Below, piece after piece: positions 9,086 to 19,481 of a stretch of DNA of 64,000 nt. Below the pieces are notes generated by a model. It was not told the DNA's origin. It searched no databases and saw nothing but the letters and a program-made list of their open reading frames with translations. Each line of letters opens with the position of its first letter. The stretch's first letter is position 1. A program made the translations under genes and the position numbers. The stretch comes from an uncultured Anaeroplasma sp. GTDB lineage: Bacteria; Bacillota_I; Bacilli_A; Acholeplasmatales; Anaeroplasmataceae. The stretch lies in contig CAMEJG010000001.1 of assembly GCA_945919465.1 (NCBI GenBank), positions 40,811 to 104,810 of the forward strand, in the 5' to 3' direction.

Positions 9086-9976
9086 TTACCAATTTTCAGG
9101 CATAGCCTTACATACAGCCATAGCTAAAGCTCCATCACCAATATGGCAAGAAACAGATAAAGATAATGGATAAATTGCAATCTCTTCCTTAATTAGAGGG
9201 AATTCCTCTTTAATCATTTTAGCAAATTCTAAAGCATTAGTCTTATCAGTACCAGAATATGCAATTTCTAAATGAATATTATCCACTCTTCCATCAATAT
9301 CTTTTAAATAGCCCTCAACACAAGCTTTACAAGCATCAATCATAATTCTTTTAGCATTCCCTAATGTACGATTAAGCATTCTAAACTTATCAAGCTTTTC
9401 TCCCTTAATTAATAAAACGGGCTTTAAATTAAGCATTTTACCAGCTGCTGCAGCTGCAGGTGTAATTCTTCCACCTTTTTTTAAATACTTTAAAGTATTT
9501 ACCATAATAAATATATCAGATTGCATCTTTATCTCAAGAAGCTTCTTTTCTATTTCTTCACCACTATATCCCTTATTAGCTAACTCAATCGCATCTAAAA
9601 CTGATTGTCTTTGAGTAACGGATATTCTTTGATTATCTACAACAAAAACCTTTCCCTGATAATTAGCTTTTGCTGAAACCATTGTACTTTCACAAGTAGT
9701 GGAAAGTCCACTTGACATAGGAATATATACAATTTGATCATATTCCTCTAGCATTTCGTCCCAAATAGAATTAATAAAACCCACTGAAGGCTGTGCTGTA
9801 GAAACCTCAGCATCATTTAAAAGCATTTCATAGAATTGTTCTTGATTCAATGTAATATCTTCTAAATATTCCTCTCCATTAATAGTAAATGGCATGGGAA
9901 CAACCCTAATACCTAATCTTTTTCCCTCTTCTTGTGTAATACCACTATTACTATCAGTCATAATAGCTACTTTCAT
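9086..9976 (-). CDS. DegV family fatty-acid-binding protein
   Basis: MKVAIMTDSNSGI, YIPMSSGLSTT, VVDNQRIS, GGRITPAAAAAG. Confidence 0.93.
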   Translation of the reverse strand: MKVAIMTDSNSGITQEEGKRLGIRVVPMPFTINGEEYLEDITLNQEQFYEMLLNDAEVSTAQPSVGFINSIWDEMLEEYDQIVYIPMSSGLSTTCESTMVSAKANYQGKVFVVDNQRISVTQRQSVLDAIELANKGYSGEEIEKKLLEIKMQSDIFIMVNTLKYLKKGGRITPAAAAAGKMLNLKPVLLIKGEKLDKFRMLNRTLGNAKRIMIDACKACVEGYLKDIDGRVDNIHLEIAYSGTDKTNALEFAKMIKEEFPLIKEEIAIYPLSLSVSCHIGDGALAMAVCKAMPENW

Positions 9977-10084
9977 AACGAAACCACTCTCCTATAAACT
10001 ATTAATCATTATAACAAATACTAAAAATCTTGTCAAACATTATAATATCTTTTTCCTGTAATTTTATATCACTTTATGATATAA

Positions 10085-10663
10085 CTACTTTATTTCTCTA
10101 ACCTCAGCATCAATAACTTCACCTCTAGTAATAGTAGGGCCACCACTATTAGAATCAGATTTATCCTTTTTAACATAATATAAAATAAGATTAATTAATC
10201 CATAAATAGCCATAATAGAGCCTAAAGCTATTAATGAATATCTAAATACTATATCATTGAAATTAAATAATAAAACTAATCCAATAATTAATAATGGTAA
10301 AATATTAATAAATTCTTCTTTTTTATTATCACTAAGAATTAATCTTAAAGTAGATAAAATAATTACTAATCCAGTTAATATTAAAGAAACAATTAGATTA
10401 TGTCTATCAACCATAAAAATAACACTCATTGTAATAACACCCATTGTAAGTATAAATTCAGGAATATATTTTTTATCTATTTCAATTAGCTTTGTAACAA
10501 ATATCAAAGGAATAATACTATTAACAATTATTGCAAATCCAATAATTATGCATATACCTTCAGCAACAACATCAAAAGAAAATATAGATAACATTAATAT
10601 TAATATGCCAAAAACTAATAACAACAAACTTCCAAATAATCCGATATTTTTTATTTTAATCAT
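10085..10663 (-). CDS. Multi-TM membrane protein (HdeD/DUF308-like)
   Basis: 192 aa, about 6 TM segments; overlaps start of the ABC-F stop. Confidence 0.5.
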   Translation of the reverse strand: MIKIKNIGLFGSLLLLVFGILILMLSIFSFDVVAEGICIIIGFAIIVNSIIPLIFVTKLIEIDKKYIPEFILTMGVITMSVIFMVDRHNLIVSLILTGLVIILSTLRLILSDNKKEEFINILPLLIIGLVLLFNFNDIVFRYSLIALGSIMAIYGLINLILYYVKKDKSDSNSGGPTITRGEVIDAEVREIK

Positions 10664-12405
10664 TTAATATACTCCTCTTTAATAGCCTCAAGTTCAAAAA
10701 ATCTTTCCATCATCTTTTCATACAGCATTTCATTTTCTTCGATTTCTTTCGATATTTCCATAATTTTTTTATAATCAGTGGTTTCTTTTTTCAAATCTTC
10801 TTTTAATATATTAATTTTATTTTCTAATAATGGCATATCCTCATTTAATTTATTTAACTCATTACGAAGTGAAGCAGGCATTTTATTAGAATTTTTGTAA
10901 TTTGTTTCTTCTTTAACAGTTTTTATGGGTTCTAAAGAATCTAAATATTCACTAAATGATAATGTAGTTTCTTCAATATAACCATTATTAAATACTAATA
11001 ATTTATTACATATTTTATCTAAAAAATATCTATCATGACTAATAACTAATACAGGACCTTTAAATTTCATTATATAATCTTCTAATATTTCAAGTGTATA
11101 TAAATCTAAATCATTAGTTGGCTCATCAAATAATAAAATATTAGGATTATTAATTAATACTCTTACAAGCTGTAATCTTCTTTTTTCACCACCTGATAGC
11201 ATTTTAACCTTAGAATATTGTAGTTCTTTAGTAAACAAAAAACTTTCAAGTAAACTAGATGCTGAAATTATTCCATCTAATGTCTCTATTTGATTTTTTT
11301 CCTCTTTAATATAATCTATTACTCTAATTTCAGGATCAATTAATTCTAAATGTTGAGGCAAATATCCAATATTTAGTGTTTCTCCCTTTATTATTTGTCC
11401 AGAATCAAGTGATTCTATTCCCATAATTATTTTAAATAATGTAGTTTTTCCACAACCATTTTCTCCCACTATTCCTATTATATCCGATTTATTTAAATCT
11501 AAATTAAAATAAGAAAATAATTCTTTATTAATAAATGCTTTAGAACCATCCTTAATAGAAATAAGCTTTTTACCTAATCTTGTAGAAATACTAGATAATT
11601 CCATTGTTTTTTGCTCATTAAATTCTATTTTACTTAATTCATTAAATCTTTCAATTCTACTTTTACTTTTAGTTCTTCTAGCCTCTACTCCACGAGTAAT
11701 CCAGTTTCTTTCTGATTTTAAAAAGGCTTGTATTTTCTTTTCTCTTAAAGCTTCATTTACTAGTCTTTGTTCCTTTAATTCTAAAAACAATTCATAATTA
11801 GCATCATATAAATAAATATTTCCAAAATCTAATTCCATCATTTTATTACATACTCTTTGTAAAAAGTATCTATCATGTGTAACCATTAATAAACCTTTTT
11901 TCCATTTTTGTAAATATTTTTCTAACCAAATTATTAAATCATTATCTAAATGATTTGTAGGCTCATCAAGTATCAAAATATCACATGGAGTTACTAATAC
12001 CTGGGCTAATGCAATTCTTTTTAATTGACCTCCACTCATATTTTTAGTAGTAATATTATAATCATTGAATCCCATTTTACTTAAAATAGATTTAGCCTGA
12101 TATTCTAAAATAGGATAATCTTTACAAGTTTTTTCCATTACAATTTCTAATAAACTTTTATCTATAGAAAAAATTGGGTCTTGAGGTAAATAATTAATTC
12201 TAATCCCTCCTGTTTTCATTATTTCTCCAGATAATGGTTTTTCTATTTCTAATATTAATTTTAATAGTGTAGTTTTACCAGTACCATTTACTCCAATAAT
12301 ACCAATCTTATCAGAATCTGTAATTGAAAATGAAGCATTCTTTAAAATATATTTATCTATATACTTAAATGATACATTATTAAATGTTATATTCATATAA
12401 ATCAT
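10660..12405 (-). CDS. ABC-F family ATP-binding protein
   Basis: Two Walker A (GVNGTGKTT, GENGCGKTT), two signatures (MSGGQLKR, LSGGEKRR), no TM. Confidence 0.93.
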   Translation of the reverse strand: MIYMNITFNNVSFKYIDKYILKNASFSITDSDKIGIIGVNGTGKTTLLKLILEIEKPLSGEIMKTGGIRINYLPQDPIFSIDKSLLEIVMEKTCKDYPILEYQAKSILSKMGFNDYNITTKNMSGGQLKRIALAQVLVTPCDILILDEPTNHLDNDLIIWLEKYLQKWKKGLLMVTHDRYFLQRVCNKMMELDFGNIYLYDANYELFLELKEQRLVNEALREKKIQAFLKSERNWITRGVEARRTKSKSRIERFNELSKIEFNEQKTMELSSISTRLGKKLISIKDGSKAFINKELFSYFNLDLNKSDIIGIVGENGCGKTTLFKIIMGIESLDSGQIIKGETLNIGYLPQHLELIDPEIRVIDYIKEEKNQIETLDGIISASSLLESFLFTKELQYSKVKMLSGGEKRRLQLVRVLINNPNILLFDEPTNDLDLYTLEILEDYIMKFKGPVLVISHDRYFLDKICNKLLVFNNGYIEETTLSFSEYLDSLEPIKTVKEETNYKNSNKMPASLRNELNKLNEDMPLLENKINILKEDLKKETTDYKKIMEISKEIEENEMLYEKMMERFFELEAIKEEYIK

Positions 12406-12498
12406 TCCTTATTATTATTTTATATTTATTATATATTAATAAATTATTTATTCAAGAAATAAAAAATACCAAGATTTCTCTTAGTATCTTTCTAAAGA

Positions 12499-12729
12499 TT
12501 ATTCGCAGAATGCTAAATGATTAAATAATAATACACAAACTAAGTCAACCCATCCCCAAAATGGAATGAATATAGCACAAATAACACCAAGGATATTCTT
12601 TCCACTAGCATTAGTAAGTAATGCGCTTAATCTAACTAAAATTTCAACTACCCAGTTTACAATTGGGATAATTAATAGGATTAATTGGATTAATCTACTT
12701 TGCTTGTCGAACCACTTATTGAAGCTCAT
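12499..12729 (-). CDS. Small hydrophobic membrane protein
   Basis: Start refined to MSFNKW at 12729, preceded by GGGGGAAACAAA; 76 aa, 2 TM. Confidence 0.6.
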   Translation of the reverse strand: MSFNKWFDKQSRLIQLILLIIPIVNWVVEILVRLSALLTNASGKNILGVICAIFIPFWGWVDLVCVLLFNHLAFCE

Positions 12730-12878
12730 TTTGTTTCCCCCTTCATATATTCTAGTTTTATTATACACTTTATTTTATAAAAATAAATATAAAAATCATT
12801 TTTTGTTAAAAAAATAATTATATTGTCTTATGTTAAGTATTATTATATAATTATTAATAAAATAAGGGAGATTTAAAT

Positions 12879-13466
12879 ATGATTTTATATGGAATAATTA
12901 TTATATTATCTATGATAATAGATATATTAATTAATATATTTTTTGTTAAGGCTGCCAGTAATTTAACGTATATTATATCGACTATATATTTTGTTATATT
13001 ATTAATATTGATTGATGGAATATTTGCAGGAATAATAAGATGGTTTATTCCTAAAAAATTCATTAATAAGGATCATAAAATATATCAAATTTCTAAAAAA
13101 GAAATAAAAATTTATGATTTTTTTGGAATGAAAAGATGGAAACATTTAATTCCTGATTTAGGTCAATTTACTAATTTTCAAAAAAACAAAATAGAAAATC
13201 CAAAGGATAATCTTTATCTTGAAAGATATATAATGGAAGCCATATATGGTATGTGGGGGCATTTAGTTGGGGCTCCAATGGGATTTTTAGTATTATTATT
13301 TGATTTTAATATGTATACTAATGGCTCAACACTGTGGCTTACTGTAGCTCTACCTTGTGCAATAATAAATTTAATATTAGATATTATTCCTGCATTCGTA
13401 TTAAGATATAATTTAAATAGATTACAAGTAATGTATAAATATAATGAAAAACATCAAAATAAATAA
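12879..13466 (+). CDS. Hypothetical membrane protein
   Basis: 195 aa, RBS AAGGGAG, several TM; followed by terminator. Confidence 0.65.
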   Translation: MILYGIIIILSMIIDILINIFFVKAASNLTYIISTIYFVILLILIDGIFAGIIRWFIPKKFINKDHKIYQISKKEIKIYDFFGMKRWKHLIPDLGQFTNFQKNKIENPKDNLYLERYIMEAIYGMWGHLVGAPMGFLVLLFDFNMYTNGSTLWLTVALPCAIINLILDIIPAFVLRYNLNRLQVMYKYNEKHQNK

Positions 13467-13467
13467 T

Positions 13468-13503
13468 AAAATTGGTATAAGGTATTATTTTTATACCAAT
13501 TTT
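13468..13503 (+). terminator. Rho-independent terminator
   Basis: AAAATTGGTATAA/TTATACCAATTTT 13-bp stem. Confidence 0.75.
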
Positions 13504-13614
13504 ATTATTTATAAGTCAATTATAAATGTATAATGGTTGACATATTATTAAATTATTAGTAAAATGAAATTACAAAGAGCTATTGTTAAAAATAAATAGG
13601 AAAGGAGAAATATT

Positions 13615-14265
13615 ATGGATAGTAAGCTTCAAAAATTTCTTGATGAAAAGAGATGTTATATTTTTGACTTAGATGGAACTTTAGGTGATACTGAAAAATT
13701 ACACTGGGTAGCTCATAACCAAATTCTAAAAAAAGAATATGGTATAGAAGTTGATCATGAGCATATTCTATCTTATTTAGGTAAGCCTGAAGAAGTATTC
13801 CTAGAGGAAATTGAAAGAGATTATAACATTAAAATTGAAAACAAGGAAAAATACTCAAAGAAAAGAGCTAAATTAGCTTGTAAAATTATTTTATCTCAAT
13901 CTAAGCCTTTTAAATTCATTCAAGAGGTATTAGATTATAGAGGATTAGGTATTAGAGTATTTTTAGTATCTGCACAAAACAAAGCAGTTGCGCTTAAGCT
14001 AATGCGTAAGTGGGATTTCTATCGTCATTTTAATGAAACAAATTCCTTCTTTTGTGATGCAGAACACCCAGTTAAATCAGATTTTTATGATGTAATATTA
14101 AAATCATTAAAAACTGCAAAGCCTGAAGAAATAGTATTATTTGAAGACGTAAATAAGTATTTAGCTGAAGGAAAAAAGCGTGGCTTTAAAACTGTAGGTA
14201 TTGATAGTGGTTTTGGTTGCCCTATTACTGATGCAGATTATATTATTGATACTAGAGAAAAATAA
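13615..14265 (+). CDS. HAD superfamily hydrolase
   Basis: CYIFDLDGTLGDTEKLHW, FLVSAQN, VLFEDVNKYLAEGKKRGFKTVGI; RBS AAAGGAGAA. Confidence 0.88.
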   Translation: MDSKLQKFLDEKRCYIFDLDGTLGDTEKLHWVAHNQILKKEYGIEVDHEHILSYLGKPEEVFLEEIERDYNIKIENKEKYSKKRAKLACKIILSQSKPFKFIQEVLDYRGLGIRVFLVSAQNKAVALKLMRKWDFYRHFNETNSFFCDAEHPVKSDFYDVILKSLKTAKPEEIVLFEDVNKYLAEGKKRGFKTVGIDSGFGCPITDADYIIDTREK

Positions 14266-14283
14266 TTGTATAACATTGTTCAA

Positions 14284-14312
14284 AAAAGGGAGAATTTGAT
14301 TCTCCCTTTTAT
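14284..14312 (+). terminator. Rho-independent terminator after the HAD hydrolase
   Basis: AAAAGGGAGAAT ttg ATTCTCCCTTTT. Confidence 0.8.
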
Positions 14313-14385
14313 TCTATATTTCTTTTAAATAGTAATTATATTCTATAAATTCCTAGACTCGCCTTAATATCAAGGAACAAAAAAA

Positions 14386-14418
14386 GGCTTGATACGGTTA
14401 AATTAATTTTATCAAGCC
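14386..14418 (-). terminator. Terminator downstream of tRNA-Leu
   Basis: GGCTTGATA/TATCAAGCC stem, then TTTTTTT on the minus strand. Confidence 0.7.
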
Positions 14419-14432
14419 ATTATTTTCAATAC

Positions 14433-14516
14433 TGGTGCCCGAAACAGGAATCGAACCTGCACTCCATGGGAACTAGATTCTAAGTCTAGCGCGTCTGCCA
14501 GTTCCGCCATTCGGGC
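14433..14516 (-). tRNA. tRNA-Leu (anticodon TAG)
   Basis: Reverse complement GCCCGAATGGCGGAACTGGCAGACGCGCTAGACTTAGAATCTAG...GTTCGATTC...TTCGGGCACCA; long variable arm. Confidence 0.95.
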
Positions 14517-14546
14517 ATATAATACAATCTCACGACTGCAAGATGT

Positions 14547-14575
14547 ATTATACTCAAAAAATATCTTATTGTCAA
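14547..14575 (-). promoter_or_regulatory. Consensus sigma-A promoter of tRNA-Leu
   Basis: TTGACA, 17-nt spacer, TATAAT on the minus strand. Confidence 0.9.
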
Positions 14576-14629
14576 TATAGAATTTTCATTTTAATTATTA
14601 TTAATTTACATTTGTCAATTTAAAAATAA

Positions 14630-16639
14630 TTAATAAATTCCTTTATAAATTCTCTTTTTATTAATATAAATAAACTCATAACAAATAAAAATAAATAATC
14701 CTGCGTAAGATAGATACCTTATTCCCATAGAGAATTTCATACCATTAGTTCCAGAATAATTTGTAATAACCTTATATTCTCCAGGTTTAACTCTAAAGGA
14801 AACTAATCCATCAATTTCAATTACCTCCACATATTCACTATTTACATAGCTACTAACGTATACCTCATATCCAGGATAATATAATAATGGAAGTTGAATT
14901 AATGACTCTTTTTCTACTTTAATATTCATTTCATATACTGGTGCCTTTTTATTTAGCACCTCAATATTTCCCTCGCCCTCTAAGAATACTGGTTCAAAGG
15001 AATAAGGATTTTTATTAAAGGAATACCATATTTCATGATAAATATTATAATATAAAGAATTATTATATAAAGAATTATATCCAGACCCTAGATAGAAATT
15101 TTTTGGATAATATTCTAAATTAGCTCCTATAGACATAAAATGATTGTAAACATCATCTGTAATTTCATATCGATAGCTTGGATTTTCAGTTTCCTGTAAG
15201 ATTAATCTTTTTTCTAATAATGGTTGATTAGCCATCATAATAAATCCAGTTAATACTGCTATCATATATTTTGCATATTTTTCTTTAAAGGAATTTAATA
15301 TATATACAAATAAAACAGATACAAATAATGATATAAAAGCCCATAATCTCCAAGGAAATTGAATCTTTAATAAGAATTCAGGCATAATGTCCCAAACATA
15401 ATCTTGAGTTATCATAATTAATACTATAATTGAAATGAAGATATAATACCAAAAATCAATATTAGTAATTAATTTTTCTCCATTTACCTCTTCTTTTGAG
15501 TAATTAATAATTAGATATAATATAAAAACAATAATTCCTCCTAAAATTATTTCTAATCTATTAATCGTTAAGCAAATTAATAAAAAATATAATGTTAAAG
15601 AAATAATACTATGGAAATACTTAAGCTTTTTAATATTAGATAATCCCAAATCTAATGAGATAGCTACACCAGAATAAATTATAAATAAAATTAAGCTCAT
15701 TGTTAGATTATCATTAGAGAAAATATAACCAAAACCTCCTGTAAGCCAACCATAATTTAAAAATCCTGAATAACTAAAACAATCATAGGTTCTTGATTTT
15801 ACAGCCTCAACATTAGTCCACATTCTAACAGGTTCACTTACATTATAAAAATCCATACCAAGTAATGTCATTTGAGTAACAATATTAAATAATGTTAAGC
15901 CTAATATTAAGCCAATAGATAAAAATGAATAAATTATTTTTCTTTTATTCTTCAATAATGCTATTACTTTCTTAATATTAAATAATAAATAAATAATACC
16001 AAATATATAACAATACAAAGCTGTTAAATTATGACTTAAAAATAATAATACCGCTCCTGAAATAACTTCAATATATGGAACAATACTTTCTTCTTTATTA
16101 TTTAAAATATCATATAATCCCATATAAAATAATGGTAAAAACATAATAGCTAATCCTTCAGCATAGGCTATTCTACAATAATAATCAAATAATCTATAAG
16201 GATAAAATATGAATATCGCTGCACAAATAATAGAAATAACTTTTCTATTTTTAGTAATATGCATACCAAATCTATACATAAATATTCCGGAAATATATAC
16301 ACTTAAAAATAATACAACCTTAAAGCTAGTTAATAACGAAATATTAAAAATACTTAAAATAACTCCCATTAATGCTGCAACTAAATGAGGTATAGGAGAA
16401 TAAAATAGTTTTTTTCCTACACCCACACCAGAAGCTAAATATGGAGAAATTAAACTGAAATTTCCTTCTAATATAGCTTGATATTGATCATATATATTTG
16501 CAAAATGATAATCAGAATCATCACCATTTGGATATCCATTAGTAATAAATAATAAATAACATGCAAATACAGAAAAAATTAATAATACTAAATATGGAAA
16601 TATTTTTATAAATATATTTTTTACCTTTTCCATAAGCAC
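14630..16639 (-). CDS. Large multi-TM protein, PTPS-related/YfhO-like membrane protein
   Basis: 669 aa; YPNGDDSDYHFANIYDQYQAI, many TM, C-terminal soluble beta region. Confidence 0.65.
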   Translation of the reverse strand: MLMEKVKNIFIKIFPYLVLLIFSVFACYLLFITNGYPNGDDSDYHFANIYDQYQAILEGNFSLISPYLASGVGVGKKLFYSPIPHLVAALMGVILSIFNISLLTSFKVVLFLSVYISGIFMYRFGMHITKNRKVISIICAAIFIFYPYRLFDYYCRIAYAEGLAIMFLPLFYMGLYDILNNKEESIVPYIEVISGAVLLFLSHNLTALYCYIFGIIYLLFNIKKVIALLKNKRKIIYSFLSIGLILGLTLFNIVTQMTLLGMDFYNVSEPVRMWTNVEAVKSRTYDCFSYSGFLNYGWLTGGFGYIFSNDNLTMSLILFIIYSGVAISLDLGLSNIKKLKYFHSIISLTLYFLLICLTINRLEIILGGIIVFILYLIINYSKEEVNGEKLITNIDFWYYIFISIIVLIMITQDYVWDIMPEFLLKIQFPWRLWAFISLFVSVLFVYILNSFKEKYAKYMIAVLTGFIMMANQPLLEKRLILQETENPSYRYEITDDVYNHFMSIGANLEYYPKNFYLGSGYNSLYNNSLYYNIYHEIWYSFNKNPYSFEPVFLEGEGNIEVLNKKAPVYEMNIKVEKESLIQLPLLYYPGYEVYVSSYVNSEYVEVIEIDGLVSFRVKPGEYKVITNYSGTNGMKFSMGIRYLSYAGLFIFICYEFIYINKKRIYKGIY

Positions 16640-16735
16640 CTCAAAAAAATTAATATAGAATGATTATATCACATTATTATAAATATAATAACATTTTTGT
16701 TAAAAAGAAAAAGGTATTTATAAAATACCTTAATC

Positions 16736-16984
16736 TTACTCTTTACTATTAATATCTAGGTGAATCCTTTTTCCTTCTTTAGAAGCACCAGCATATAATA
16801 CAGTACGAATAGCCTTTGCAATATTACCATTCTTACCAATTACACGACCTAAATCACTTGGATTTAATTTTACCTGATACTCAAGATTATCTTCAGTCTC
16901 GTTAACACATATAATTTCTACATCCTGAGGATAGGCTACTAAAGGAAGAATTAAACTAGCAATTAACTCTTCAAACTTTATCAT
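16736..16984 (-). CDS. khpA: KH-domain RNA-binding protein KhpA
   Basis: LGRVIGKNGNIAKAIRTVL KH motif; adjacent to rpsP. Confidence 0.93.
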   Translation of the reverse strand: MIKFEELIASLILPLVAYPQDVEIICVNETEDNLEYQVKLNPSDLGRVIGKNGNIAKAIRTVLYAGASKEGKRIHLDINSKE

Positions 16985-16995
16985 AGTAGCACCTC

Positions 16996-17241
16996 TTACT
17001 TAGAAATTACGTTATTAGCAACTAAAATATTCTTTACTGTAGTAGTAGGTTGAGCACCATTCTTTAACCAAGCTTGAACCTTTTCAGCATCTACAGTAAC
17101 TGTAGCTGGGTCAGTTAATGGATTATATGTACCTAAAATCTCTAAGAACTTACCATCACGTGGAGATCTTGAGTCAGCAGCAACAATACGATATTTTGGA
17201 GCCTTATGTGCACCAAATCTTTGTAATCTAATTTTAACCAT
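16996..17241 (-). CDS. rpsP: 30S ribosomal protein S16
   Basis: [41 protein letters not shown]. Confidence 0.98.
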   Translation of the reverse strand: MVKIRLQRFGAHKAPKYRIVAADSRSPRDGKFLEILGTYNPLTDPATVTVDAEKVQAWLKNGAQPTTTVKNILVANNVISK

Positions 17242-17283
17242 ATTAATACACTCCTTTTATTTATTTCAAGAGTATTATATCAC

Positions 17284-17329
17284 AAAAATATTAGCTGTCA
17301 AGTATTTTTTCTTGACAGCTAATATTTTT
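17284..17329 (-). terminator. Strong terminator hairpin between the AAA ATPase gene and rpsP
   Basis: 19-bp perfect stem AAAAATATTAGCTGTCAAG/CTTGACAGCTAATATTTTT, 8-nt loop. Confidence 0.85.
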
Positions 17330-18644
17330 ATAAAAACATAATAAGATATATTGGTAAGATAATAAGATTATCCTTTAATTCAAAAACATTTTTATTTCCG
17401 AATACATATCCATATGGAATTTTATAATTTCCATTTTCTGATACCAATTTTGGAATTGCTCTAAAATTATTTTGATCTTTTCCTGACTTTATTTCTATCG
17501 GAAGAACAGATAGATTATCATAATCATTAATTAAAAAATCTACTTCTCCTACTTTCTTACTATCAAAATAAAATAATTTATGCCCATGAGCGATTAATTC
17601 CATAGCACAGACCGTTTCATATACTGAGCCTAAATTAATTCCATTATCATTTTCTAAAATTGCTTTTATGTTATTTTTATACAATAAATTAGTTAAGATT
17701 CCTACGTCATTATAATATAATTTAACTAAATTCTTACTAGTAGATTCATTAAGTGGAAAAACTGGATTACTTACAGCATAAGTTTGATTAGCGATACCAG
17801 AAGCAACTAAATAATCAAATTCTTCTTCGTATTTCTCTAAATTTGAATCATTTTTATTTTCAATTCTTTTAAACATAACTCTTTTAACTTTATTAGACAT
17901 ATTAGATATTAACAAGTCATAAACCTTTGAAATTTTTAATTTGTGTTCTAAATCATATCTAGAACAATCATCTTTATAATAATTAAATGTTTGAGAATGA
18001 ACTTCCCTTGTTTTAAAAACATTTTTATTTATTACATATTCAATAACTGCATCAGGTAAGCCACCACAAATCAAATAATCCTTAAATAAAGATAAGAACT
18101 GTTTATGTATTGCATCTTGAACCATGGTTTTATTCTTAAAACAACCTCTTAAATATTCAATAACTTCAATTCCAACATTATTTGCCCATAAGAATTCTTC
18201 AAAGTCCATTGGATACATTTTTACTTCATCAATTGATCCCATCGGAATAAATATATGTTTAAGAGTTACTCCTAATAATGATCCACTTGCAATATAACGA
18301 TAACGATTTTCTTTTTTTAAATCTTTAAGTAATGTAATTAATTGTGGATAATATTGAATTTCATCTAGAAATATAATTGTATCATCTATTGAATTAAGCT
18401 TATCTCCAAATAATGAGCCAACTAATAGATAAAATGATTTTGTAGTCCTAATATTTTTGAATAATTGTTCACCTTCATAATCTGATTTTAAGTCTATTTC
18501 AATATAATTTGCAAAAAAATGTGATGCGGTCTCTCTAATAATAAAACTTTTACCAATTTGTCTAGCACCATCTATAATTATTATTTTAGCATTTAAATTA
18601 CTATAATAATCATTTAGAATCATTTCAACTTTCCTTTTAAACAT
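17328..18644 (-). CDS. AAA ATPase, DUF4143 family
   Basis: IIIDGARQIGKSFIIRE Walker A, IIFLDEIQ Walker B, C-terminal EVDFLINDYDN...PIEIKSGK nuclease-like region. Confidence 0.9.
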   Translation of the reverse strand: MFKRKVEMILNDYYSNLNAKIIIIDGARQIGKSFIIRETASHFFANYIEIDLKSDYEGEQLFKNIRTTKSFYLLVGSLFGDKLNSIDDTIIFLDEIQYYPQLITLLKDLKKENRYRYIASGSLLGVTLKHIFIPMGSIDEVKMYPMDFEEFLWANNVGIEVIEYLRGCFKNKTMVQDAIHKQFLSLFKDYLICGGLPDAVIEYVINKNVFKTREVHSQTFNYYKDDCSRYDLEHKLKISKVYDLLISNMSNKVKRVMFKRIENKNDSNLEKYEEEFDYLVASGIANQTYAVSNPVFPLNESTSKNLVKLYYNDVGILTNLLYKNNIKAILENDNGINLGSVYETVCAMELIAHGHKLFYFDSKKVGEVDFLINDYDNLSVLPIEIKSGKDQNNFRAIPKLVSENGNYKIPYGYVFGNKNVFELKDNLIILPIYLIMFL

Positions 18645-18662
18645 ATTGTCACCTCAATATTA

Positions 18663-18794
18663 CGGTTTTTCCAATACTATTTTATCACTAAAAATCGGTT
18701 TTTCCAATACTATTTCAATGTTAAAAATCGGTTTTTCCAATATTTTTTTTATAGAAATTATCGGTTTTTCCAAAAAAAATTAAAAATGTCATTT
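18663..18794 (-). repeat. Four direct repeats (core CGGTTTTTCCAA) at exact 33-bp period upstream of the DUF4143 ATPase
   Basis: Cores start at 18663, 18696, 18729 and 18762. Confidence 0.9.
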
Positions 18795-18857
18795 TAATAT
18801 AATAAAAAAAATCATTTGTTTATCATAACAATAAATAAATGATTAAATAAATTAATT

Positions 18858-19202
18858 TTATATAGAATTTATTGATTTTGTTTCTAATAATTTATTAGAA
18901 ATAGAGGCTTTTATTTCATTTAAATCCTTTTCAATCATTTCATTGATTTTTCTTTCAAGCTTAAAATATTCTGATACTTCTGGTAATGAATATAATTCCT
19001 TCTTTTTTTCTTGAAATTCTAATCTAGCCTTTTCCTCATCCATGTATTTATTTTCTTTAGCTTCTAAATATAAAGCCTCTTTATTTTTAAAGGATATTAT
19101 TTTTGAAGAATATTTACTATCAATTATTTTTTTCAAATCTAATAATCTTTTAAAATTTTCTTCCTTTAGAAGCTCATTTAAATATATTTGTTCTATATTC
19201 AT
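18858..19202 (-). CDS. ylbF: YlbF/YmcA family regulator
   Basis: LEFQEKKKELYSLPEVSEYFKLERKINEMIEKDLNEIKASIS; third gene of a ylbD-E-F order. Confidence 0.7.
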   Translation of the reverse strand: MNIEQIYLNELLKEENFKRLLDLKKIIDSKYSSKIISFKNKEALYLEAKENKYMDEEKARLEFQEKKKELYSLPEVSEYFKLERKINEMIEKDLNEIKASISNKLLETKSINSI

Positions 19203-19253
19203 AAAATATCTACCTCAAATTAATTATATATTATTTATATTCTAATGCAATAA

Positions 19254-19481
19254 TTATTTATTAATTATACCTGCAAGACTATATAATAAATTAAAATTAT
19301 TTTTAATTTTTTCTAATTTATCTATTCCTCTTATTTTAAGCATTTCTTTAGCTTCATTAATAAAATCATTAAATAAAGAAGGATCATAATATAATATTTT
19401 ATACCATCTTGGATGATATCTTAAATACATTAATAAATCTAAATGATCATATAAATATTCCATATAATCCATTAATACCAC
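19254..19481 (-). CDS. ylbE: YlbE-like protein
   Basis: YLRYHPRWYKILYYDPSLFNDFINEAKE resembles the YlbE core; overlaps the YlbD stop. Confidence 0.65.
   Translation of the reverse strand: MVLMDYMEYLYDHLDLLMYLRYHPRWYKILYYDPSLFNDFINEAKEMLKIRGIDKLEKIKNNFNLLYSLAGIINK

Noticed and set aside
10257-10667. 136-aa plus-strand ORF
   Set aside because: Antisense shadow of the DUF308-like gene; repetitive Asn/Ile composition.
12566-13063. ORFs 12566..12817 (+) and 12854..13063 (-)
   Set aside because: Antisense to better-supported genes with RBS and TM patterns.
18663-18794. CRISPR-like array
   Set aside because: Only about 12-14 bp conserved, fillers are mutually similar AT-rich sequence, no cas genes; better explained as iterons/operators.
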